Shown here: piece by piece, positions 28,273 to 36,689 of the stretch | Layout: every line of letters begins with the position of its first letter | How positions within the stretch are numbered: position 1 is the first letter of the stretch | From: Allomuricauda sp. | GTDB taxonomy: Bacteria; Bacteroidota; Bacteroidia; Flavobacteriales; Flavobacteriaceae | DNA length: 64,000 nt | Assembly (NCBI RefSeq): GCF_013911645.1 | Contig: NZ_JACESV010000004.1 | Coordinates: 186,001 to 250,000, forward strand | Direction: 5' to 3' | Notes under the pieces: generated by a model | Seen by the model: only the letters and a program-made list of their open reading frames with translations | The model's database searches: none | Told to the model about the DNA's origin: nothing | Program-made: the position numbers and the translations under genes

Positions 28273-29148
28273 TTAAAATATTCCTATTTTGAAACCTGTT
28301 CTAATATAAAAATTTGCATCGTTATTAAACAAATACACCTCACCACGATCTTTATTTCTTAATTTGCCTTCTTGATACACACTGCTTCCCACAATGGCAA
28401 AAAAGGACATGTTCTTGGAAATACTGTATTGATACCCCAAGCTACCCACCAAAGTGTTGAACGAAATCCGGGAAGCTGCCAATCCATTATCCAAAACAAT
28501 ATCGTTTTGAAGATTTAAAAAGTAACCGTCCAAGAACAGTGCCAACTCCAAACTGTGTTTTTTATCAAAATGATATTTCAGGTTGGATTTTGGCACTCCT
28601 ACTATAAACGACCAGTCTGGGTGGAATTTTTTATAGTAATGGATCAGGGGCAGCGGTACGGGAATCCCGGTAGTACTGTTGTAAGTCAGCCCCAAAACCA
28701 CCCGAAAAGGTTTATCTGCTTTTGGCTTTTCTTTCCAAAAAGCCGCAGAGCCATTCATAAAAAAATCATCCTGCAGCACACCATCCAATAAATTGGACGC
28801 CAATCTAGGAGTCAATATGGCCACAAAATTCCAATTCTCGTTCCATTTTTTGATCAATCCCAAATTAAAATCAATGACATGGAAGCGGATCATCTCCTTT
28901 TTATCAAATGGAAGGTCTGCTGAATACCCCATATCAAAACGATTATATTCGGCACCTGTAACCAGGTAATCCTTATTGTTGTTCAGCTGTATGGGAAAAT
29001 TGAGCAACGCTTTGTAGCGCTGTGTCTTGACACCGCTATCGTTCTCGGGAATATTAAGGTATTCCAGCCTAAAAATATCTGTGCTCTGTGCCCATAAATT
29101 ATGGTTACAAAGTATTACAATGAAAGTGATCCACTTCCAAATTGCAAT
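28273..29148 (-). CDS. DUF6268-type outer-membrane beta-barrel with a non-canonical start
   Basis: The barrel part (MLNFPIQLNNNKDYLV... ending GFKIGIF) resembles DUF6268 proteins. A start at TTG 29007 would remove the N-terminus. The frame stays open upstream and encodes a signal peptide, AIWKWITFIVILCNHNLWAQ, then STDIFRLEYLNIPENDSGV. No ATG, GTG or TTG occurs between the in-frame TAG of the mscS gene (29176) and this peptide; the candidates are ATT 29148, ATT 29142 or ATA 29169. I give ATT 29148 (about 291 aa). It may be translationally coupled to mscS. Confidence 0.68.
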   Translation of the reverse strand: MAIWKWITFIVILCNHNLWAQSTDIFRLEYLNIPENDSGVKTQRYKALLNFPIQLNNNKDYLVTGAEYNRFDMGYSADLPFDKKEMIRFHVIDFNLGLIKKWNENWNFVAILTPRLASNLLDGVLQDDFFMNGSAAFWKEKPKADKPFRVVLGLTYNSTTGIPVPLPLIHYYKKFHPDWSFIVGVPKSNLKYHFDKKHSLELALFLDGYFLNLQNDIVLDNGLAASRISFNTLVGSLGYQYSISKNMSFFAIVGSSVYQEGKLRNKDRGEVYLFNNDANFYIRTGFKIGIF

Positions 29149-29175
29149 ATGGTGGGTTGAGGTTTTTATGTGTGT

Positions 29176-30063
29176 CTATTGTTTTGACTGAATTATATGA
29201 ATATCGCGTTGCGGGAACGGAATGCTAACGTTGTTCTCCTTGAATTTGGCATTGATTTTATAGCGCATTTCACTTTTTATCCGTGGATCTCGGAAAGTAT
29301 GGTTGGTATAAAAGTATATGGAGAAGATCAATGCTGAATCTCCAAAATCCTCGAACAGTACAAATGGTTTTGGGTTTTTGAGCACTTGTTTTTGGGTATT
29401 GGCCACTTCTTCCAAAATAGTGGTCACCAAATCCACATCGCTTCCATAGGCAACACCTACACTTACTTTTTCTCTTGTGGTTCTATGGTTTTGGGTATAA
29501 TTGTAAACAATGTCGCTTATAAATTTGTGGTTGGGCAGTATCAATACCTTATCATCACGGGTAATGGCCCTTGTGGTGCGGAGCTTTATTTCGAAGACTT
29601 TACCCACCTTACCATCAACCTCAACAACATCGCCTACCTGTAACGATTTATCCACTATAATAAAAATACCCCCAAGAACATCTTTGAACAACTCTTGCAA
29701 GGCAAGACCCAAACCTACAAAAAGGGCCGCGGAAGCTGTAATCACCAAAGTGATATCCACTCCTGCTGCACTTAAGGTGACCAATACAGCAATGAGATAA
29801 ACGACGTAATGGATAAATTTGAATACACTGGAAAACTTTTGTTTGTCTTCCTGTTGCATTTTTCGGGTAAAGATGCGGCGCAGCCATTTCAGCAAAAATT
29901 TTGTCACCACTATCGTAATCGTCAACAATAGCAAAAGCCCAATAGTAAGATTTATAGCCTTTTCACCCTCCCCAATATGGAATCCAAGGTCCAAAAATTC
30001 CTTAATGGTCCCCCAAACATCTTTCGTAATGATTTCCTTTATTTCTTCTGCGCCTTCTTGCAT
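29176..30063 (-). CDS. MscS-family mechanosensitive channel
   Basis: This small-conductance channel opens on membrane tension and releases solutes. The 295 aa protein has about three membrane segments (residues 35-60, 80-105 and 110-135), with the pore-lining helix LFVGLGLALQELFKDVLGGIFIIVDKS and the beta domain YKVGDVVEVDG-like motif (LQVGDVVEVDGKVGKVFEIKLRTT). Length and motifs fit. It is followed by the DUF6268 gene and preceded by the ABC permease with six bases between them. Confidence 0.92.
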   Translation of the reverse strand: MQEGAEEIKEIITKDVWGTIKEFLDLGFHIGEGEKAINLTIGLLLLLTITIVVTKFLLKWLRRIFTRKMQQEDKQKFSSVFKFIHYVVYLIAVLVTLSAAGVDITLVITASAALFVGLGLALQELFKDVLGGIFIIVDKSLQVGDVVEVDGKVGKVFEIKLRTTRAITRDDKVLILPNHKFISDIVYNYTQNHRTTREKVSVGVAYGSDVDLVTTILEEVANTQKQVLKNPKPFVLFEDFGDSALIFSIYFYTNHTFRDPRIKSEMRYKINAKFKENNVSIPFPQRDIHIIQSKQ

Positions 30064-30069
30064 ACTATT

Positions 30070-31407
30070 TTAATATCTCAACCATTTTACCAATTCTTTG
30101 TATGTTGGTTTTTTACCATACATTAAGATACCTGTCCTATAAATTTTGGCCGCCAATGATACAATTCCCAAAAAGGTAACGATCAAAAGAAAAACGGACA
30201 ACAAAAATTGCCACAAAGGCACTCCGCCTTCCCCTATTCCTCCCGGCAAGCGCATCAGCATTACAATGGGCGATGTTAATGGAAACAACGAAAACCCAAC
30301 TGCAATGGGTCCATGCGGGTTGCTAAAAACCGAAAAGAACCCAACATAAATAGCCAGCATTAAAGGTAATATAATAGGGAAAATAAATTGTTGTGTATCC
30401 GTCTCATTATCCACCGCGGCACCAATAGCCGCATAAATAGAGCTATATATAAGGTAACCAAGTATAAAATAAATAAAGAATGACCCTATAAGCAAGCCCC
30501 ATGGAATATCGTAGATTTCCTTGGCATACATCATCATTTTATCATCCATAGTGCCCAATTGCGACATTCCCATTGGTCCAGGAGTCACTCCATTGTCGCT
30601 TGATAGTGCCGTCAAGTCTATTCCAAAAATCATCACTGCCACTAACATCAACAATGATGCGGAAATGATCCAAATGGTAAACTGGGTGATTCCTGCCAAA
30701 GAATTTCCTATAATCTTCCCGAGCATTAATTGAAATGGTTTTACCGAGGATATGATCACTTCAATGATCCTGCTGGTTTTTTCCTCGATAACACTGCGCA
30801 TCACAAAGCCCCCATAAATAATGATGAACATCATAATGGCATAGCCAAAACCTCCTCCAATAATAGCTTTGATCTCGTTGATGCCCCTTATACTTTTTTC
30901 TCCATCGAATGTGGATAGGTTGATTTCAAAAGGTTTTTCCACACTGGAAAACTGTTTTGGGGTCACTCCCAACTTTTGCAAACGATCTTGCCGCAGTTGG
31001 TTTTGAAAAATATCCTCCAATTCTTTGGTCACGGAGGTATTGGGGTTGTCCTTGGTAAAAAGATACGAGGCATTGGACACCTCCTCAACCGTTGCTCCTT
31101 GGGGAATATAGAGTAATCCATAATATTCCAAGGAATTGGTCGAGTCTTTTGCCTGCTCCAAGGTCAAATCGTCCATGTGGACAAAGGATATATTCTTGGA
31201 TGGACTAAATTCACTTTGAAAGAAGGCACTTTCGTTCAAAACGGAGACTACCCTGGTCTCATCATCATTTATTTTGGCCAAATACGCAATAAGAACAACC
31301 ATCCCCACCATTAGGAGTGGGCTCAAAATGGTCATAACAATAAAGGAACGGTTGCGCACCTTGGCCAAATATTCGCGCTTTATAATTAAACCAAGTTTAC
31401 TTGCCAT
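30070..31407 (-). CDS. ABC exporter permease (NatB-like)
   Basis: This 445 aa membrane protein has one N-terminal segment (residues 22-42), a large extracytoplasmic domain (about 45-180, containing YSFLKDNPN-type features) and about five C-terminal segments. The motif EEKTSRIIEVIISSVKPFQLMLGKIIGNSLAG is the typical ABC-2/NatB coupling region. It overlaps its ATPase gene by 11 bp, so the pair form an operon, with mscS downstream. NatB-like systems export sodium or other ligands; the substrate is not shown. Confidence 0.9.
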   Translation of the reverse strand: MASKLGLIIKREYLAKVRNRSFIVMTILSPLLMVGMVVLIAYLAKINDDETRVVSVLNESAFFQSEFSPSKNISFVHMDDLTLEQAKDSTNSLEYYGLLYIPQGATVEEVSNASYLFTKDNPNTSVTKELEDIFQNQLRQDRLQKLGVTPKQFSSVEKPFEINLSTFDGEKSIRGINEIKAIIGGGFGYAIMMFIIIYGGFVMRSVIEEKTSRIIEVIISSVKPFQLMLGKIIGNSLAGITQFTIWIISASLLMLVAVMIFGIDLTALSSDNGVTPGPMGMSQLGTMDDKMMMYAKEIYDIPWGLLIGSFFIYFILGYLIYSSIYAAIGAAVDNETDTQQFIFPIILPLMLAIYVGFFSVFSNPHGPIAVGFSLFPLTSPIVMLMRLPGGIGEGGVPLWQFLLSVFLLIVTFLGIVSLAAKIYRTGILMYGKKPTYKELVKWLRY

Positions 31408-32335
31408 TGTCCTTGTTGTTTACAGTTTGAATAAAAATATCGTTGGCCGAAGGTATGGTTTCTTCGAACCTGTTTATGTTCGATACCTTGGAGAGTTCCG
31501 CTAAAATATCACCCGTATGCGATGATGGCAACTGCACCTTAAAATGTATTTGATTTTCCAAAGCATCTATTTCCGAAGAAAGAATGTTGAACTTTTGTTC
31601 CAAAGAACGCATAAAGGCCTCTGCATCTTTCTCCATTTGCACACCCACATTAAAAATGTTGTTCTTGTAAGCCTTTTTTATATCCGACAGTTTTCCGTCC
31701 AATATTTTTTCGGACTTATGGATAAGGGCAATGTACTCACAAAGCTCTTCCACCGACTCCATACGGTGTGTGGAAAAAATGATGGATGTACCCTTTTCCT
31801 TTAATTGAAGAATCTCATCTTTGATGATGTTGGCGTTAATAGGATCAAAACCACTGAAAGGTTCATCAAAAATCAATAGTTTGGGTTCGTGCAGCACGGT
31901 AACTATAAACTGTATCTTTTGGGCCATTCCTTTGGAAAGCTCTTGTATTTTTTTATCCCACCAGTCACCAATATTTAAACGGTCGAACCAATATTTAAGC
32001 CTTGTTTTTGCCTCATTTTTGGACAATCCCTTCAATTGTGCCAAATAAAGTACCTGCTCCCCCACCTTCATACTCTTGTACAGTCCCCTTTCCTCGGGCA
32101 AATACCCAATGGATGCTATATGCTTTGGAGCCAAGGGTTCACCATTGAACCAAATTTCACCAGCGTCTTGGTACGTAATCTGGTTAATAATTCTGATAAA
32201 CGAAGTTTTACCTGCCCCATTGGGGCCCAAAAGTCCGTATATGCAATTCTCAGGAATTTGTAGTGAAATGTTGCTCAGCGCTGTGTAATCACCATAGGTT
32301 TTGGTCACATTTTTGGCAACAAGGATATGATCCAT
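31397..32335 (-). CDS. ABC exporter ATP-binding protein (NatA-like)
   Basis: This is the ATPase partner of the permease at 30070. Walker A GPNGAGKTS (about residues 38-46), signature LSKGMAQK, Walker B LLIFDEPFSGFDP and switch histidine STHRMESVE are present. At 312 aa, the C-terminal 80 residues form the extra domain of DrrA/NatA subfamily proteins. It is the first gene of the operon; a promoter should lie in 32336-32390. Confidence 0.92.
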   Translation of the reverse strand: MDHILVAKNVTKTYGDYTALSNISLQIPENCIYGLLGPNGAGKTSFIRIINQITYQDAGEIWFNGEPLAPKHIASIGYLPEERGLYKSMKVGEQVLYLAQLKGLSKNEAKTRLKYWFDRLNIGDWWDKKIQELSKGMAQKIQFIVTVLHEPKLLIFDEPFSGFDPINANIIKDEILQLKEKGTSIIFSTHRMESVEELCEYIALIHKSEKILDGKLSDIKKAYKNNIFNVGVQMEKDAEAFMRSLEQKFNILSSEIDALENQIHFKVQLPSSHTGDILAELSKVSNINRFEETIPSANDIFIQTVNNKDNGK

Positions 32336-32396
32336 GTAAACTATTTTTTCAAAGATATGTATTTGCTAGCTACCTATTTTCCTATAAAAACAAAAA

Positions 32397-32423
32397 CCCA
32401 CCCTTAAAAAAATCAAGGATGGG
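32397..32423 (-). terminator. Rho-independent terminator of dnaJ
   Basis: The stem CCCACCCTT/AAGGATGGG (one mismatch) carries an A-rich loop, with U run on the minus strand after it (A run 32392-32396). It lies about 95 bp after the dnaJ stop, in the same spacer as the promoter of the NatA-like gene. Confidence 0.75.
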
Positions 32424-32515
32424 AAAAAAATTGCTATGAAAAAGAAAATTAGATATCGGTCACCCAACATCAGTTTCAAATATACGTTTTTTATTTAAAC
32501 AGAAGGATTTTTCTC

Positions 32516-33637
32516 TTAAGAGAACATATCTTTTACCTTCTCAAAAAAGGATTTATCCGATTTTTCGGGCCTTGGAACAAAATTATCATCATCCTGCATA
32601 CGCTCAAAAAACTCCTTTTGTTCCTTATTTATATTTTTTGGTGTCCATACGTTTACATGCACCAATAAGTCTCCCGCGCCATACCCGTTAAGGCTGTTTA
32701 TTCCCTTACCGCGAAGTCTTAAAATCTTTCCGGACTGTAGCCCTGGTTCCAATTTTATACGGACTTTTCCGCCAATGGCATCAATTTCTTTGGAACTTCC
32801 CAAAACGGCTTCCGGCATACTTATGTACAAATCGTAGTGAAGATTGTCTCCTTCTCGCTTTAAAGTATCGTGCTCAACAGTTTCAATGGCGACCAACAAA
32901 TCTCCCGCAATACCGTTTCCGGGGGCATCATTACCTTTGCCGGATACTTTTAGCTGCATGCCATCCTCCACTCCTGGTGGAATTTTAATGGACACGGTCT
33001 CTTCTTCGACCTTGAGCCCTTGGGCATCGGCTCCAGCAGGTTTTTTATCTATGGACTGCCCAGCACCCCCACAAGTTGTACAGGTGGTGGCTGTTTGCAT
33101 TCTGCCCAAAATGGTGTTGGTGATTTTGGTGATCTGTCCGGTACCGTTACAAGTAGGGCAAGTTCTATAGGTAACCCCATCGGCTTGGAGCTTTCGTCTT
33201 ACCTTAACTTTCTTTTCTACACCATTGGCCACTTCTTCCAGCGTTAGCTTAACACGGATACGAAGGTTGCTTCCCTTGGCTCTGCGCTGTCCGCCACCAA
33301 ATCCGCCAAATCCACTGAATCCTCCGCCACCGCCAAAGGCGCCACCAAAAATATCACCGAATTGACTGAAGATATCGTCCATGTTCATACCTCCACCGCC
33401 AAATCCGCCACTTCCATCGAAGGCAGCATGTCCAAATTGGTCGTATTTTGCCTTTTTGTCAGGATTGCCCAGTACTTCATAAGCCTCGGCAGATTTTTTA
33501 AACATTTCCTCCGCCTTGGCATCACCTGGGTTTTTGTCCGGGTGAAACTCGATGGCCTTTTTCCTGTAGGCTTTTTTTATTTCTGCGGCTGAAGCTCCTT
33601 TGGAGACTCCCAATATTTCGTAATAATCCTCCTTCAT
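32516..33637 (-). CDS. dnaJ: Chaperone protein DnaJ (with a single zinc centre)
   Basis: DnaJ delivers unfolded clients to DnaK and stimulates its ATPase. The 373 aa protein has a J domain (HPD near residues 33-35), a G/F-rich linker (about 75-120) and C-terminal peptide-binding domains. Canonical DnaJ has four CxxCxGxG repeats. Here only two are present (CPTCNGTG and CTTCGGAG), the equivalents of repeats 2 and 3 that form zinc centre II; repeats 1 and 4 of zinc centre I are replaced by non-cysteine residues. It follows grpE with a six-base gap. Confidence 0.95.
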   Translation of the reverse strand: MKEDYYEILGVSKGASAAEIKKAYRKKAIEFHPDKNPGDAKAEEMFKKSAEAYEVLGNPDKKAKYDQFGHAAFDGSGGFGGGGMNMDDIFSQFGDIFGGAFGGGGGFSGFGGFGGGQRRAKGSNLRIRVKLTLEEVANGVEKKVKVRRKLQADGVTYRTCPTCNGTGQITKITNTILGRMQTATTCTTCGGAGQSIDKKPAGADAQGLKVEEETVSIKIPPGVEDGMQLKVSGKGNDAPGNGIAGDLLVAIETVEHDTLKREGDNLHYDLYISMPEAVLGSSKEIDAIGGKVRIKLEPGLQSGKILRLRGKGINSLNGYGAGDLLVHVNVWTPKNINKEQKEFFERMQDDDNFVPRPEKSDKSFFEKVKDMFS

Positions 33638-33643
33638 ACAGTT

Positions 33644-34222
33644 TTAGTTTCCAACAACAACTTTTGGATGTCTTATAATGCGGTCTCCAAGCTTGAAGCC
33701 TTTTTCCACGACATCTATGATTTTCCCTTTCATTTTCTTGTCCGGTGCAGGTATCTGGGTAATGGCATCGTGCACCTCGGCATCAAATGTATCCCCCGCT
33801 TTTACCTCAACCTGTTCCAGACCCTTGTTCTTCAAGGTTTCTTTGAATTTATTGCTGATAAGTTCCACGCCTTTGAACATTTCCCTGTCTTCGGATTTGG
33901 AAAGCTCTTTTAAAGCACGTTCAAAATCGTCCAAAATAGGAAGCAAAGCCACCATGACCTCTTGTCCGGCCGTCTTGAACAAATCCATACGCTCCTTGGA
34001 AGTTCTTCGCTTATAGTTTTCAAACTCGGCAAAAAGCCTCAGGAACTTCTCTTTTTCTTTTGCCAAATCTTCACGCAGCTTCTCCTCCTCAGAAACTTCA
34101 TCTTCTTCGATTTCTTCCGTGGTTTCGGTTTCTATATTTTTATCGTTCAGCTCAGTACTTTCTTCGGTTTGCCCTTTTTTAGGCTCATCTTCCATTTCCT
34201 CAACCTTACTTTTATTGCTCAT
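33644..34222 (-). CDS. grpE: Nucleotide exchange factor GrpE
   Basis: GrpE releases ADP from DnaK. The 192 aa protein has a long acidic N-terminus, a coiled-coil dimer region (EKEKFLRLFAEFENYKRRTSKERMDLFKTAGQEVMVALLPILDDFERAL) and the beta-wing domain ending VEKGFKLGDRIIRHPKVVVG. It starts the grpE-dnaJ operon. The promoter at 34253-34285 overlaps a motif shared with hsp20. Confidence 0.95.
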   Translation of the reverse strand: MSNKSKVEEMEDEPKKGQTEESTELNDKNIETETTEEIEEDEVSEEEKLREDLAKEKEKFLRLFAEFENYKRRTSKERMDLFKTAGQEVMVALLPILDDFERALKELSKSEDREMFKGVELISNKFKETLKNKGLEQVEVKAGDTFDAEVHDAITQIPAPDKKMKGKIIDVVEKGFKLGDRIIRHPKVVVGN

Positions 34223-34252
34223 GTTCTAATGTTTTATTCCGATTTGAAGTGG

Positions 34253-34285
34253 CAAAAGTACTGCCAATTGTCCAAAAATGTCAAA
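34253..34285 (-). promoter_or_regulatory. Promoter of grpE-dnaJ
   Basis: On the minus strand TTTG (34282-34285), 21 bp, TACTTTTG (34253-34260) matches the TTTG-N19-21-TAnnTTTG consensus. The -33 box lies inside TGACATTTTGACA (34279-34291), an element also seen upstream of hsp20. Confidence 0.65.
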
Positions 34286-34304
34286 ATGTCACCGCAAAAC
34301 ATAA

Positions 34305-34329
34305 AAAAGGCCGCCAAAAGCGGTCTTTT
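34305..34329 (-). terminator. Rho-independent terminator after the TIGR01777 gene
   Basis: The stem AAAAGGCCGC/GCGGTCTTTT has one G-U pair and a U run on the minus strand. It lies about 35 bp after the stop of the gene at 34363. Confidence 0.85.
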
Positions 34330-34362
34330 AATCTTTTAAAAAGTATGTAAGCCCTGATTTTT

Positions 34363-35307
34363 CTATGCTTCAACCGATGCAGGCATACCTTTTTCTTGTG
34401 GTGTATATAATTTTTTTAATGCTTGACAAATATTCACATACTGAAAAGAGAATCCTTCTTCTTCTATTTTTTTACTGCTCACCCGTTGGCTTGCCAGTAA
34501 AAGAGTAGCCATTTTTCCCAAAACCAGCTTTAAGAAAAATGCGGGTACATTCGGTAACCACAGGGGTCTTTCCAAAATTTTAGCCAGTTCCTTGGTAAGT
34601 TTTGTGTTGGTGACTGGATTGGGGGCCACACCATTATATGTGCCCCGAAGGTTGTTTTCTACCGCAAAAGCGAACATTTGCGCCAAATCTTTGATATGTA
34701 TCCAAGATTGCCATTGTTCACCACTACCAATCGGTGCACCAACAAAGTTTTTTACAGGCCTTGCCATTTTGGGCAGGGCACCACCTTCTGTTGACAGTAC
34801 GAGACCTATCCTAATTTTAGCGACATCTACACCAATTGTTTCAAAGGTTTCGGCCTCGGCTTCCCATTTTTGAACTACCTCGCCCAAAAAACCTCCATCA
34901 ACTTTGGATGTGCTCTCATCATAATAATCCGAAATAGAATCTGGATATATACCAATAGCCGACGCTGAAACAAGACATTCAACTTCGTTGTTATTGGAGT
35001 TTTCCAACCCTTTTTTTAGGGTTTGTAAACTATTTATACGACTGGAGATCACTTTTTTTCGATGCTGGGGGGTCCAACGCTTGGCTATACTTGTTCCAGC
35101 CAGATTGATTATGGCCTGCACATTATTAAAGCAGTCTGTATCTATCTCACCTTTGGCAGGATTCCAATAAAATCCTTGAAAATCTTCGTCGGAAGTAATT
35201 TTCCCCTTGCTTGTGGTCAAATAATTTACTGGAATGCCCTTTTGATGCAAAACCTCAACTATGGCCCGCCCAACCAATCCAGTAGCTCCTGTTATCAACA
35301 CCTTCAT
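34363..35307 (-). CDS. TIGR01777 family SDR-type epimerase
   Basis: This 314 aa protein has a Rossmann start (MKVLITGATGLVGRAIVEVL) and the family's SASAIGIYPDS active-site region, GEQWQSWIHIKDLA and a C-terminal DUF1731-like tail (ELAKILERPLWLPNVPAFFLKLVLGKMATLLLASQRVSSKK). The substrate is unknown. In several Flavobacteria genes of this family are said to lie in light-induced operons; here the neighbours (grpE, mnmD) do not show that, but an unusual palindrome-rich promoter region precedes it (35370-35401). Confidence 0.88.
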   Translation of the reverse strand: MKVLITGATGLVGRAIVEVLHQKGIPVNYLTTSKGKITSDEDFQGFYWNPAKGEIDTDCFNNVQAIINLAGTSIAKRWTPQHRKKVISSRINSLQTLKKGLENSNNNEVECLVSASAIGIYPDSISDYYDESTSKVDGGFLGEVVQKWEAEAETFETIGVDVAKIRIGLVLSTEGGALPKMARPVKNFVGAPIGSGEQWQSWIHIKDLAQMFAFAVENNLRGTYNGVAPNPVTNTKLTKELAKILERPLWLPNVPAFFLKLVLGKMATLLLASQRVSSKKIEEEGFSFQYVNICQALKKLYTPQEKGMPASVEA

Positions 35308-35369
35308 ACAATCACAATCATTTTGCGCAAAGTTATAGGTTTAATCGACTGTTTATGAGACCTTAATTT

Positions 35370-35401
35370 AGGTTTAACATATTTGTTTAAACTTTAAACC
35401 T
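35370..35401. promoter_or_regulatory. Palindrome-rich region upstream of the TIGR01777 gene
   Basis: The inverted repeat AGGTTTAA ... TTAAACCT (35370-35377 with 35394-35401) brackets a central GTTTAAAC palindrome. Three copies of GTTTAA are phased within 32 bp, between the mnmD stop and the SDR gene start. This resembles a regulator-binding site of MerR or CarH type, but the protein is not known. Confidence 0.4.
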
Positions 35402-35444
35402 ATTTATGACACCAAAAGCATTTTCCTTAACAGAATATTGGCTA

Positions 35445-36110
35445 TCACTCCTGTTTTGTGGCTCTTAGCATTTCTCTTTTCCCTGGTGGGCCGGGCAATC
35501 GTTCTACGGTAAAACCAACAGCTTGCATGGCTCGGCGCACACTGCCTTTGGCGGCATAAGTGACCAAAACCCCGTTGGCTTTTAGTGCTTGGTACATTTT
35601 CAAAAAAATGGCTTCGGTCCAAAGTTCGGGTTGGACCCTAGCACCGAATGCATCAAAATATATAAGGTTGAACTGGTTTTGCTGACTGATTTCCTTAAAA
35701 TCCTTTTTTTGTTTTGAAAGTGTGAAATCGGTTGTGATCGAAATGACTTTTTCCCATGGACAACTATGCATTTTTTGAAACATTTGCTCCAATCCTTCAA
35801 AACCCAACTGCTCGCAATAGTCCAACTGATTTACTTCTTCTAAGGAAACCGGAAACGCCTCAACCCCAACATAATCAACACTCAATTGTTGTTTGGAAGC
35901 TTCTATTAGGGTAATAAGTGCATTGAGGCCCGTACCAAAACCTATTTCCAACAGATGGATGTGTTTTTTTTGGAACAACTTTAGACCATGCTCAATAAAA
36001 ACATGATAGGCTTCTTGAACCGCACCATGTTTGGAATGGTACTGTTCGTCCCAATCTTCTATTTGGATGGTCTTGGAACCGTCGCCCGTAGTGATTATTT
36101 TTCGCTTCAA
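35445..36110 (-). CDS. mnmD: tRNA (mnm5s2U34) methyltransferase MnmD
   Basis: MnmD methylates 5-aminomethyl-2-thiouridine at the wobble base of tRNAs, the last step of that modification. The 221 aa protein has the SAM-binding LEIGFGTGLNALITLIEA and the DUF752 features DEQYHSKHGAVQEAYHVFIEHGL and FDAFGARVQPELWTEAIF. It is stand-alone, without the MnmC FAD domain. The start is TTG 36110; its TTGA overlaps the upstream DUF4920 stop TGA, so the two are translationally coupled. Confidence 0.9.
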   Translation of the reverse strand: MKRKIITTGDGSKTIQIEDWDEQYHSKHGAVQEAYHVFIEHGLKLFQKKHIHLLEIGFGTGLNALITLIEASKQQLSVDYVGVEAFPVSLEEVNQLDYCEQLGFEGLEQMFQKMHSCPWEKVISITTDFTLSKQKKDFKEISQQNQFNLIYFDAFGARVQPELWTEAIFLKMYQALKANGVLVTYAAKGSVRRAMQAVGFTVERLPGPPGKREMLRATKQE

Positions 36111-36583
36111 GGTTGGCTGGCAATCAATACCCCGTCTGCTTCAAACCTCAACGTTTTCTTGGGAGCGGTAATTTGGGCCAGTTCATCTTCGGAAGCACCT
36201 TCATCCTCTGCGTAGTGTTTTTGGTCTTCTACGGACATTTCTTCAAAAAAAGCCGCACCGTTCATCACCACTTTTTTTCCTGCGGCATCCTTTGGCACAA
36301 AAAAACCGTAATCCTTAAAACGGACAAATACCTCTTCATTGGACTCCAGTTCCACCTTCATCCAGCATCCTTTGGCTTGGCATACCTCCTTGATCTCACC
36401 AACTATTTGGGTCTGCAGGGAATCCCTTCCAGAAATTTCATCAAATGGAGCTGATGTTTTGGAAGCCTCTCCAGAAACTTTGAATTCCTCTCCAAAATAA
36501 TCGCCTTTAATGGTTTCTTGCTTACATGAAACCAGTGCCATACCGAGTAAAATAATTGTAGCAAAAGTGTTAAAAAGTCTCAT
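36107..36583 (-). CDS. DUF4920 lipoprotein
   Basis: A lipoprotein signal peptide (MRLFNTFATIILLGMALVSC) is followed by a DUF4920 domain: VGEIKEVCQAKGCWMKVELESNEEVFVRFKDYGFFVPKDAAGKKVVMNGAAFFEEM. CQAKGCWM contains two cysteines. The family is common in Bacteroidota; the role is unknown. An earlier ATG at 36595 is possible; 36583 gives the tighter signal peptide. The stop overlaps the mnmD start. Confidence 0.86.
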   Translation of the reverse strand: MRLFNTFATIILLGMALVSCKQETIKGDYFGEEFKVSGEASKTSAPFDEISGRDSLQTQIVGEIKEVCQAKGCWMKVELESNEEVFVRFKDYGFFVPKDAAGKKVVMNGAAFFEEMSVEDQKHYAEDEGASEDELAQITAPKKTLRFEADGVLIASQP

Positions 36584-36603
36584 TTTTGATAACATTTAAG
36601 TAA

Positions 36604-36632
36604 TTGTGGGTCAAGTATAATATTTAGATTTG
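36604..36632 (+). promoter_or_regulatory. Promoter of ilvE
   Basis: TTG (36604-36606), 18 bp, TAGATTTG (36625-36632) fits the Flavobacterium type TTG-N17-19-TAnnTTTG. The start of transcription is expected near 36639, 51 bases before the ATG. Confidence 0.55.
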
Positions 36633-36689
36633 ATTAACGTCCAAAACTAACAATAAATAGCTAATTTTATCCCTGTAAATGTAAGTGAT

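Noticed and set aside
5487..34240. A shared 16-mer at the hsp20 end and the grpE start (TGTTCTAATGTTTTAT)
   Set aside because: One AT-rich 16-mer match between two places in 64 kb is expected by chance, and it lies in different gene contexts.
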